DNA of 64,000 bases from Centroberyx gerrardi (Eukaryota > Chordata > Actinopteri > Beryciformes > Berycidae): NCBI RefSeq assembly GCF_048128805.1, contig NC_136017.1, positions 1,490,456 to 1,554,455 of the forward strand. Direction: 5' to 3'. Position 1 is the first letter of the stretch, and every line of letters begins with the position of its first letter. A program made the translations under genes and the position numbers. The notes under the pieces are model-generated. The model ran no database searches. It was given only the letters and a program-made list of their open reading frames with translations, and was not told the origin of the DNA. Below, in pieces: positions 44,269-55,500 of the stretch.

Positions 44269-46080
44269 GGGGGTCGTGTAGGGTGTTCAGGCCTCCTTTT
44301 TGGAGGATGACGACAATGATGATGTCTGACCAAACACAGCTGCGGAAATTAGAGTTCACTCTGGACAGGATCACTCGCACACACACACACACCTACATCT
44401 TAATGTGAATAATGTTTGTATTTTCATCTGTGTTTCCTACTCGTTTTACTGTAAACAAACATGATCCATCAGTCAGTGTAAACAGAGTGTATTCTGTGTG
44501 TTGGGAAACTGAACAGGGTTTTAACAACACACACGTACAAGAACATGAACATTTTATTGTGAAAATGAAATGAATGAGAAATGAAACCAGACAGAATCAA
44601 GTTATGGTTGTTCATCTTAGAGTCTGTTGTTGATGATTGACAGGTTAAAATATCTTTCTTTTGCAACTTTGTTTTATTTGGTGTTTTATTCTCATCTCAT
44701 CATTCCAAGCTAAACATCTATCTAGTTTTCTGTAATTGTTTCTCAGAAATAAAGTTTATCCTAAATGAACATCTTGTTCTGTTGTTTTATAAATTGTGAG
44801 TAATTTCATCTCAGAATCAAGGAAAATGTAATGTATGACATCATCGATTTACCTCGTCAAATTGTCTCTCAAGTGTGACATCATTTTATTTATTTTTTTG
44901 TAAAAATTAACAGAGGAGTAAAATGATGTTAAAGCCTTTAACTGTCCAACACTAATATTGACTGTTTCTGCTCTCAGGTTCCTCTGTTCTGCTTTTCTTT
45001 ATTAGTTGAGCTGATTCTGATGAAAACAATAAAAAATCTCTACAGACTGAGCTCAGCATTCAGCATTTCATGAAAACAACGTCCACACCATGACTGTTAG
45101 AGAAATTGTTTTTTTTTTAAATTCAGTAACGTGTTAAAATATTTAATAACTTCATCATTATGTCATTTCTACTGACATTATTTCACCCATTTTAAGAACA
45201 GAACGATTTGTAAATGGGATCCAAAAATCCATTTCATTTCAGCCATAGGAGAAAAACAAAACTGGAGAGAATCTGAATGAAACACTTGAGAGGAAAAGAG
45301 GCTGAACCAAGATGACAGAGACTCAGATTCACAGATTTATGTTTAGAGATCTGAAAATAAAATTTAAAAAAACAACAGATTTTTAATGTAGGTGCAAAAA
45401 AGTTTATTCTTGGCCAGCTCAAGTAATGCACATGAACTTCTATTTTTTTTCTTATGTTTAACTGATATTTAACCAGTTTATTCGTAATAAGATTTTTTTT
45501 TCTAATCAAGGGATGTTAATCTGCCCAATTTCACCCCATTTTAGAACCTACTCTCTCAAACTACAGGCTGATTTGACCTCAGAAAACAAACCTTTTTCAG
45601 AAGCAAAAGCTAAAAAAAAACATTTCAGAGTGTAAAAACTGTCTTCAGACCGGTGGAGCGATAACAGAGACAGTGTTAACATGCACAGAGTTTCCAGCAG
45701 CTCTTCTCTGTGTTCAGGTCATATTGTGTTCAGGTCATGGATCTGTTCAGGAGGAGGTTTTTGTGGAGTGAGGACGCCCTCTGGTGGATTGTACCGGCTA
45801 CAGCATGTGTGCAGGTCGGCTGCTTCACTGTGTAGTGGAGCGGATCCGCAGGTGAACGGCGGAGACCATGGAGGATTAAACTCGGTGAAGAGTGAGAGAT
45901 ACGGCTCCGTGTCCATCAATCAGACAGCAGCCAATAAGATCATGTTGTTTCATTGCGTGTGTTCGATTTAGCAACCCAGGTAGGCGCTGTGTATTTTGAT
46001 TGGACCGTGACGGACCGCGGAGAGCGCTGCTGGAACATTTGTCCAATCAGAAGCTGCAGAGCGAGCGCGTTCTGTTCTGT
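44269..46080. other. 3' flank of gene B with AATAAA and a CTCF-like site
   Basis: AATAAA at 44748-44753 is the likely polyadenylation signal of gene B. ACGCCCTCTGGTGG at 45774-45787 reads on the minus strand as CCACCAGAGGGCGT, close to the CTCF consensus. The remainder is AT-rich and non-coding. All of this is missing after gene A. Confidence 0.5.
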
Positions 46081-46083
46081 ACG

Positions 46084-46436
46084 GCAGCGTATTGATGCCA
46101 CAGTGGGGGGGGGGAAAATCGGCTCAGTATCTCGTTATAACAAGAAACCTTTCTCGTTATAATGAGATCTTTTTCTCATTATAACAAGAAACATTTCTTG
46201 TTATAATGACATACCAACATATCTCGTTATAACGAGATACCAAGAAACTTTCAAATGTTATAATGAGAAAAAGATCTATAGCCTAATGAGAAAACAACCT
46301 ACGGACATCGGAGAAATTGAGAAAGGCTCGTTTACACGATTTAATCAAGTTGACTAGACTCATGGAATGAGACAACTCAGCAACAATCAGACAGGGGGGC
46401 TTCATGTTACATGGATCCATACCATAAACACATATG

Positions 46437-46499
<63 letters not shown>

Positions 46500-46670
46500 C
46501 TCTTACACACACAGTCACACAAGAAATCATTATGGTGTTAAGCAGGACCGTTTCTAGCTTGTTGGGGGCCCTATGCAAAATCCCGTGAAAATATCTTGTT
46601 ATAACAAGAAAAAATAACGACATACTGAGCCGATTTTTTTTCCCCATTGTGGCATCAATATGCTGCATTT
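46084..46670. mobile_element. Foldback MITE-like element with TTATAACGAGA palindromes
   Basis: GCAGCGTATTGATGCCACAG at the left and CCATTGTGGCATCAATATGC at the right are inverted, followed inward by AATCGGCTCAGTAT and TTGTTATAACAAGAAA in both arms, giving about 80-bp arms. The interior has repeated TCTCGTTATAACGAGA palindromes and a (CA)n tract (46439-46494). Only part of it survives after gene A. Confidence 0.55.
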
Positions 46671-46679
46671 CTGTTCTGC

Positions 46680-47330
46680 GGTAAGTGTTCTGCCTTTGTT
46701 CTTTTTCCCGCTCCACTTTCTCCTCTACACAGATCGATATGACGTCAGCAGCCGGTCTGTAATTGGTTGCAGAGTTTATCTTATCAGTTATGAAGCGAAA
46801 CACATCAAAGCACATTATCTGACTTCATTAATAAGCGCCAAGCTCGGTCTGATGACGCTGACAGTCAAGTCAAAGCCTCTTCTGAGAAAACTATCAACGC
46901 ATCAACAATGACAAGTTTTATTAGACCAGTTCATATTGATATCAGCTGCTCTGAAACTAGACTTAGTTTATCATCCTATTTATACATGATAGTGGTGTGT
47001 GTGTGTGTGTGTGTGTGTGTGAAGTCCCAGTATACCTCCCCAGACACCACCACTGTCTAGAAGTAATAAAGTACTACTACTATTTCTAACCTGTGAACTT
47101 TAGGTGATTCAATGAAAACGGTTGCAGTCAACAAATAGTTTTTATAGCAGATCACTTTATTCACATTGCAGACACAATGTAGCCAAACAAAATAACGTGT
47201 AGCAACATCCAAGTGATATACATTTTTTTTTTCCAGTCCACAAAAAATATTAGGTCGGTCAAACATCCTACAGACTTCAGATCACACTAAATGAACACAG
47301 AAGACGGGAGACATTGCCAAGCCTGCTAAC
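46680..47330. other. Spacer B-C, proximal part, no gene
   Basis: Collinear with 28350-28890. It holds (TG)n 46994-47021 and an AATAAA at 47066. No exon is seen. Confidence 0.4.
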
Positions 47331-47506
47331 GGCCACTAGGGGGCAGATAGACTAACTGTGAGAGAGTGAATGTCTCCTTAAGGCCACTAGGGGGCAGATA
47401 GACTAACTGTGAGAGAGTGAATGTCTCCTTACGGTCACTAGGGGGCAGATAGACTAACTGTGAGAGAGTGAATGTCTCCTTACGGTCACTAGGGGGCAGA
47501 TAGACG
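47331..47506 (+). repeat. 51-bp minisatellite with CTCF-like motif, left part of spacer B-C (4 units)
   Basis: Motifs start at 47331, 47382, 47433 and 47484. The last two read GGTCACTAGGGGGCAG. There is one unit more than after gene A, in the same orientation. Confidence 0.85.
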
Positions 47507-48624
47507 TGTTCCTGCAATACCGGAGGCTGCAGTTTCAGGATCGCAGTCCTAGGACTGCATTTCTAGGACTGCATTTCTAAGACCCTAGTTTTTCGCGACA
47601 GCGCCACCTAGCGAATTGGATAATCAAGGACCGCATTTCTAGGACACATGGACAAGACAATCAGAGTGTGAGTACTGAATGTGAATCAAGTTTTATTTGT
47701 TTAATGTTAAAAACAATTCTGGTGTCTTTGAATTGGACAGCAAAGTTAACGTTAGCTAGCCGAAGTGTAAGTAGCTAACTATGATAGTCTTAAAGGCACT
47801 ACAAACAATCATCTGTTAGCTTATGATAGCTTACTGCAAAACAAACTGTTAGCCTATTTGTTTATTTGTTTAATAAAACCGGGGGGGGGGATGTTTTATT
47901 GTCCTTGTTGAATCTGTTTAATATATTGTTGCTTGTTATTGTTTATTATTGTATCAAATATATATATATAATCTTGAATCTGCCCCCAGAGTCGTCCTTG
48001 TGTCTTGCCTCTCTCCAACCTTTCAAATATCTGGTTGAGATCTAGTGACTGCAAAGGCCATAGCATATGATTCCATCTTTATTTTACCTAATAATGAGCT
48101 AATTATGCTAATTACACAAATTGCCCAACATGCAACTCTTAGCAACCAAGTTGAATTGCAAGATAGAAAGTAGTATTTGGGTGGAATAAACCTTTAAAAC
48201 TATAAGTCGTTAGACGGAAAGTAGAATTTGGGTGGAATAAACCTTTAAAACTATAAGTCTTTAGACAGAAAGTAGTATTTGGGTGGAATAAACCTTTAAA
48301 ACTATAAGTAGTTAGACAGAAAGTAATATTTGGGTGGAATAAACCTTTGAAACTAAGTAGTTAGACAGAAAGTAGTATTTGGGTGGAATAAACCTTTAAA
48401 ACTATAAGTCGTTCGACAGAAAGTATTTGGGTGGAATAAACCTTTAAAACTTTAAGTCGTTAGACAGAAAGTATGGGTCCTAGGACTGCGGTCCTGAAAC
48501 TGCAGCCTCCTCTATTTACGGTCATCCAATTCGCTAGGTGGCGCTGTCGCAAAAAACTAGGGTCCTAGAAATGCAGAACTAGGACTGCGGTCCTTAAACT
48601 GCAGCCTCCGGTATTGCAGGAACA
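47507..48624 (+). mobile_element. Inverted-repeat element inside the CTCF-like array (spacer B-C)
   Basis: Same element as at 29022-30232, with ends TGTTCCTGCAATACCGGAGG and CCGGTATTGCAGGAACA. It is about 90 bp shorter because it has fewer internal tandem units. Confidence 0.7.
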
Positions 48625-48885
48625 TAGAACTGTGAGAGAGTGAATGTCTCCTAACGGCCACTAGGGGGCAGATAGACTAACTGTGAGAGAGTGAATGTCC
48701 CCTAACGGCCACTAGGGGGCAGATAGACTAACTGTGAGAGAGTGAATGTCCCCTAACGGCCACTAGGGGGCAGATAGACTAACTGTGAGAGAGTGAATGT
48801 CGCCTAACGGCCACTAGGGGGCAGATAGACTAACTGTGAGAGAGTGAATGTCCCCTAACGGCCACTAGGGGGCAGATAGACTCTG
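48625..48885 (+). repeat. 51-bp minisatellite with CTCF-like motif, right part of spacer B-C (5 units)
   Basis: Motifs start at 48656, 48707, 48758, 48809 and 48860; a lone relative is at 49378. Units here mostly read GTCCCC where the A-B array has GTCTCC. Confidence 0.85.
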
Positions 48886-48889
48886 ACTC

Positions 48890-50016
48890 TGAGGGACAGT
48901 GAGTGACCAACCCGCCTATATTGTTATTTCATCACATCCACACACACACAACCAAAAACTCATAAACAGTTATTGGAAATGCCATTACTATTACCATCTT
49001 TACTATTCTTTAAATGTTCCCTGTTTACAGCTTTTGCTTCCCCCACCTCAAGTTATATATTATATTATATTATATTATATTATATTATATTATATTATAT
49101 TACATTATATTACAGTCACCCACTTGACTGAGGGGAGTTGTCAGATTTACATTAAACTTATGAGCTTTGTAATGATAATGCCATTGTCGTGATTATTATT
49201 TGAATCTTAACAGGCCTAATCATTCTTATTCTTACTTTTTACTGTTGTTGTTGTTGTTGTTGTTGTTGCCCTTGGCAATGTGCTTTGGCAATACTGTAGG
49301 TACTGTAGGCAATATGGTCATGCCAATAATGTATGATTGAATTAAACTGACCTAAACTGAATTGAATGCCTCCTACCGGCCACTAGGGGGCAGATAGATA
49401 AACAGTGACTGAGTTAATAAATATTACACACCTTCCTAATAATTTGTTACAGAACCTGCAGATCTAGACATCTGCAGAGAGAGGAGCCGTTGTTTTATTC
49501 AAATGAGATTTTATCACCATCTGCTGTTTTTTATGTAATTTTTTTTAAATACCACATCCATTACAGAGTACACACTTTATGGCTCTCCATAAGCATCAGA
49601 AACCACATTTGCTGTTATAATTGTCAAGTAACACTCTTTGATAGTGTTTTTATGGAACTATATTTTTATGGTATTTTATATATTTTTCTCTTGTCATCAA
49701 TATGAAACAAATGAGTCATATTTCACAACAATGTCAGCTACAGTTACTCTCTGCAGGAATTAATAGGCAACATATTTGTCCTAAACAGTTGGCCTGTTAG
49801 CCTCATCAACATCGCAGGTCGGTGTTAAATGTAACTATAATTACAACTCATATATTTTGTAAACATTTAATGCCACTGAAAATCAATTAAGCACAGCCAA
49901 ACCAATATGCACCACCAGAACTTCAGTGCATGTAATGATGTTTTTAATGGTAGGGTTAGACTATAACATATTCAGCCATGTCACAATTTATATTTCCTCA
50001 AACAAACCAGTCTGAC

Positions 50017-50020
<4 letters not shown>
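48890..50020. other. Spacer B-C, distal part, no gene
   Basis: Collinear with 30500-31690: (TTATA)n, (GTT)n, a lone CTCF-like motif at 49378, then AT-rich sequence up to a (CT)n tract. Confidence 0.4.
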
Positions 50021-50062
<42 letters not shown>

Positions 50063-50066
50063 GACT

Positions 50067-50081
50067 TAATTTCACTTTCAC
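50067..50081 (-). promoter_or_regulatory. ISRE/IRF-like site upstream of NLR gene C
   Basis: TAATTTCACTTTCAC, identical to the site before gene B, directly after (CT)n. The probable 5' UTR exon ends at 51014 (CATCTTCCAAG|GTAATA). Confidence 0.45.
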
Positions 50082-51365
50082 GTATCGTTGTGGCGCAGAT
50101 TATTTTCACCACCAAAAGGTATTGTAACCAGTTTACATGACAGTTTACAGTGGGTTAGTGGTGTTAATGTTAAAATCTGAAGTCTACTAAAAGTAGTAGT
50201 GAGTAATTAGTTGCTTTCTGCTGCAGGTTTGAGGAAAAAAAAACTCTTCAATAGGACTTTGACTCTCATTAACTCTGCCAGCGATGATAGAAGGCTTTTT
50301 GACAATTTATTAACAAAATAAGGTTAAAAGTTAAAATAAGGTTTCTCAGACAAGTTCAACATTAATGATGCTTCATCAACAATATTGTGGAAACTATATT
50401 TTCATGTATGATATTTACTTTTGTAACCAGGCTAGTTTCACTGACTGCAGCAAGACAAACATAAAAGTTGCAACCAACAATATAAAACAACATATATGTT
50501 AAAATACAATAAATGTCACATAATATAAAGTGCAAATTAAAACAATAATCTACAGTAAAATCTCTTGCTATAATAAAAATGGAAGAATTTAACTTCCTGT
50601 CACATGCTCCACTTCAGCAAGAAACATTTTTGATATTGCAGCTGTCATTTTGTGTGAAGTCAGACAGATTTTAGCTCGCTCTGTTATTGAATTTTAAAGC
50701 GATATACATTTCTCCTCCTCCATACATTACATCTCTGTGTGCTGGTCTGCTGTTTAGTTGACTGTAGATGATGTGGTTAATGTCTCCATCTAGTGGATAC
50801 ACAGTAGAACTACATCACCTGATCTGTGATTTCTCTGCCTCAGACTTGGTTATGAGGAAGTGACAGCAGCCTCAGATGAAATTAACACAGACACCCAGAA
50901 CTGATGAAGGAGAATAAGCAGCGTCTTCTCTGTCAGTGTTTCCTCTACAGATGAAGGCAGAAAGTCTCTGTGACTTGATCTGGATGTGAATTCACCAGGA
51001 AAACATCTTCCAAGGTAATATTACTGTTTGATGAATACACTAGCTGACATTGTATGATGTGACGACTGATAGTCGACTTTTGTAAGACAAGGTGCTAAAG
51101 TCTTTCAAATCACCTGCTGTTTGCAGATGGCGTTCATAGTGCCATTATCAATACAAATTTTTTTAAATCCATGATGTATATTGGGAATTTTTGTAGCGCA
51201 AAATTTTGTGCCAGAAACACTAACACTACAGTATATTTGGCATTTTACTGTCATGAGTGATCAGAACAGCAGAAGTGATATATCCTGTAATGGAAACCTT
51301 GTTGTAATGGATCAGTCCAGCTAACAGCATGTTGGGTGTATTTGTGTAAAGGTGTTCGCTCTACT

Positions 51366-52522
51366 ATGAGTCAGTCTGAGGAGAGAGAGGAGGGGCTCCC
51401 TCCCTCTAAAACCACTCTGTCTGGGGAACATGACAGCCAGACCAAAGCTAAGAGGTAAGATGAGGATCTCTAACTGTCCATGACTGTTCTCCATCTCAGA
51501 GCTCAGCAGTGAAATCATTACAGCATCATTATTCAGAGTAAAAGCTCTGTCTCTGTTGTGTTGAAGCCCAGTCCAGCAGGAGAGACCAGACTCCCCTGAA
51601 CCCAGCTGTGTGTCCATGAAGAGTGACCGGTCTATTCATCGCCTTATTGAGTTCAAAGATGGACAGCACTCTGCTGAGCAAAGGTAAGAATTTAAAACAG
51701 ATGAGTTTATCATCCAGCTCTCCTAAGAAGAGGTATCAAGTCATGAGAATTCGTCCAGCCCTTCATAAAAAATGCAAAATTGTAAAATTGTCTTCCTCAT
51801 AAGGACACAGATACCTTCACTGTGCTCATAATATTTTTCTATCCAACCTCATCTCACACAAATACATGAAATGAACATAACTTGTTAACTCCATCGTGAG
51901 TCAAATTTTACATTTTTGCAAAAGTTTTATCCATGACCAAAGCCTTTCCCAAACCTTAACCAAGTTGTTTTACTTGCCTAAACTTGACCTTTAGCCAACC
52001 TGTAGGTGAAAATGGTCTGTCGAATTTGTGCTGTTGAGGCAAAATATTTTCTGAATTTGCAGGCTCATAAACCACACGGTGTTGTTGGCCAGTTGCCTGG
52101 GATTTGTTTAGAACAGTGCGAAATAGCTGAATGCATACGGCCTAGGGTATTAATGTAGACTAAAGCATACGCTCGAATTTGGTGTAGCCTAATAATAAGA
52201 GGTATTATTTATTAATTTATTTTGACAGTAAGGGTTAGGGTAAAAGGAAATGCCTCTAATGGTTTTGATGTGGAGTGCAGAGTTTAAGTTTGATAGCAGC
52301 CTGTCTGCTGTAGGATCTCAACTTCACCGCTCCTGCAAAGAAACACTTGAAATCTCATGACTAGATGACCGACACATTTCATGTACTGCTTGACTATTTT
52401 CTGGAAAGCCTTGTGAAATTATCTTCAAATGTCTTGAAGAATGACTTCATGATATCTATTTACAGTGGAGTTCACCTTGTGTTTCTGCCAAGATTCATCA
52501 TGACAGAACACACCTTTAACAA

Positions 52523-52555
<33 letters not shown>

Positions 52556-55500
52556 GTGTGTGTGTGTGTGTGTGTGTGTGTTGATATCTGGAGACCTAAT
52601 ACTTAATGTTTTCTCCACAGTGTTCACCAGCAAAGGAAAGAGGTTCCCATTGGCCAGTCTGCTCAGGAGCATCAAACAGACCTGGACTCCATATTTATGG
52701 TGTGTAAATGTACAACAACACATTTTACTTCAGCTAGAAAGAAAATGCAAATCAACCATTCTGGTCATTATAGTCTCCATGCTGCACTCTTTAGACCAGT
52801 GGGCTTTCAAACCATGCAAGATGGATGTGATGTTGTGTTCCACGATTTTGTATTCTGTTCCAGCTTCTTGAGGAGAACATTGTCACTTTTGTGAAGAACG
52901 AGCTGAAAAGGGTCCAGAGGGTTCTGAGTCCAGATTACCCAGAATGCTCAGAGAGGCAGAGGGAGGATGAGGAGGTGGTGGACGGTGAGGAGGAAGAGCA
53001 GAGGAGGAGCAGCAGAGAGGCTTTTCTGCAGATCACACTGCACTTCCTGAGGAGAATGAAGCAGGAGGAGCTGGCTGACTTTCTGCAGAGCAGTAAGAGG
53101 TTTTTAACAGGTTTAACATGATGGAAAGAGGAAATGGTGGAAAATGAGAGATGTTTACATTTCCAAACTCTACTGTAAATATGCTGTACACATCTGCAGC
53201 AGATCTAATGTATACATCCACACTGAAATCTACTCATTGATTTCATTTGTTGTTTGTTCATTCAGAAACTTTTGCTCCCATCTGCCAACGTGAACTCAAA
53301 TCAAATCTGAAGGAGAAGTTTCAGTGTTTGTTTGAAGGGATTGCTAAAGCAGGAAACCCAACACTTCTGAATCAGATCTACACAGAGCTTTACATCACAG
53401 AGGGAGGGAGTGGAGAGGTCAATGATGAACATGAGGTCAGACAGATTGAAGCAGCATCCAGGAAACCAGTGAGACCAGAAACACCAATCAAATGTGAAGA
53501 CATCTTTAAACCCTTACCTGGAAGAGATAAACCAATCAGAACAGTGATGACAACAGGAGTGGCTGGCATTGGGAAAACAGTCTTAACACAGAAGTTCAGT
53601 CTGGACTGGGCTGAAGACAAAGCCAACCAGGATATACAGTTCACATTTCCGTTCACTTTCCGAGAGCTGAATCTGCTGAAAGGCAAAAAGTACAGCTTGG
53701 TGAAACTTCTTCATCACTTCTTTATTGAGACCAAAGAATCAGGAATCTGCAGGTTTGACAAGTTCCAGGTTGTGTTCATCTTTGATGGTCTGGATGAGTG
53801 TCGACTTCCTCTAGACTTCCAGAACAACAAGATCCTGACTGATGCTACAGAGTCAACCTCAGTGGATGTGCTGCTGACAAACCTCATCAAGGGGAAACTG
53901 CTTCCCTCTGCTCGCCTCTGGATAACCACACGACCTGCAGCAGCCAATCAGATCCCTCCTGAGTGTGTTGACATGGTGACAGAGGTGAGAGGCTTCACTG
54001 ACCCACAGAAGGAGGAGTACTTCAGGAAGAGATTCAGAGATGAGGAGCAGGCCAGCAGAATCATCTCCCACATCAAGACTTCACGAAGCCTCCACATCAT
54101 GTGCCACATCCCAGTCTTCTGCTGGATCACTGCTACAGTTCTGGAGCATGTGTTGAAAACCAGTGAGAGAGGAGACCTGCCCAAGACCCTGACTGAGATG
54201 TACATCCACTTCCTGGTGGTTCAGTCCAAACAGAAGAATGCCAAGTATCATGAGAGAGCTGAGACAGATCCACACTGGAATACAGAGAGCAGGAAGATGA
54301 TTCTCTCTCTGGGAAAACTGGCTTTTGAGCAGCTGGAGAAAGGCAACCTGATATTCTATGAAGCCGACCTGACAGAGTGTGGCATTGATATCAGAGCAGC
54401 CTCAGTGTACTCAGGAGTGTTCACACAGATCTTTAAAGAGGAGCGTGGGCTGTACCAGGACAAGGTGTTCTGCTTTGTCCATCTGAGCATTCAGGAGTTT
54501 CTGGCTGCTGTTTATGTCATCGTCTCATTCATCGACTCTGGTGTCAATCTGCTGTCAGAAACTCAATCAACCTCCACACCATCTAAACCAAGAGACAAAT
54601 CTCAGGTAAATCAGCTCTACCAGAGTGCTGTGGACAAGGCCTTACAGAGTTCAAATGGACACCTGGACTTGTTCCTCCGCTTCCTCCTGGGTCTTTCACT
54701 GGAGATCAATCAGACTCTCCTACGAGGCCTGCTGACAAAGACAGGAAGTAGCTCACAGACCAATCAGGAAACAGTCCAGTACATCAAGGAGAAGATCAGG
54801 AAGAATCCCGCTGCAGAGAGAAGCATCAATTTGTTCCACTGTCTGAATGAGCTGAATGACCGTTCTCTAGTGGAGGAGATCCAACAGTATCTGAGATCAG
54901 GAAGTCTCTCCAGAACCAGACTCTCCCCTGCTCAGTGGTCGGCTCTGGTCTTCATCTTACTGTCATCAGAAGAAGAGCTGGACGTGTTTGACCTGAAGAA
55001 ATACTCTGCTTCAGAGGAGGCTCTTCTGAGGCTGCTGCCAGTGGTCAAAGCCTCCATTAAATCTGTGTAAGTGCATAGAAAAATGGATAGATTCAATATA
55101 TTAAATCTAATATTCATACAGAGGAAAAAAATAAGAAATATATTTTGTCTTTATCACTAATTATCCTTCAGGCTGAGCTTCTGTAATCTGTCAGAGAGAA
55201 GCTGTGAAGCTCTGGCCTCAGTTCTCAGCTCCCAGTCCTCTAGTCTGAGAGAGCTGGACCTGAGTAACAACGACCTGCAGGATTCAGGAGTGAAGCTGCT
55301 CTCTGCTGGACTGGAGAGTCCACACTGTAGACTGGAAACTCTCAGGTAAGATCCATTTACAGCTTATTTCAATTGATTTGACACATTTCTCCAAACTAAG
55401 GTCTATGCTCTCAAAACAGTCTCTCAGGTCAGGATTCATGAATCTGCAAAGGGCGACCCTGCAAGTTTTATATCAGAATTTCAAAGCCATTTTACATTTG

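Larger units (their letters stand above)
31690..50020 (+). repeat. Tandem unit B of the NLR segmental duplication
   Basis: An 18.3-kb unit collinear with unit A. Offsets from A step at identifiable indels: +16250 through the NACHT exon, +16535 after a local duplication and a 24-bp deletion, +16543 after the LINE, +16579 after expansion of a (TG)n tract. The long exon differs from A by a single silent change that I could find. Confidence 0.85.
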
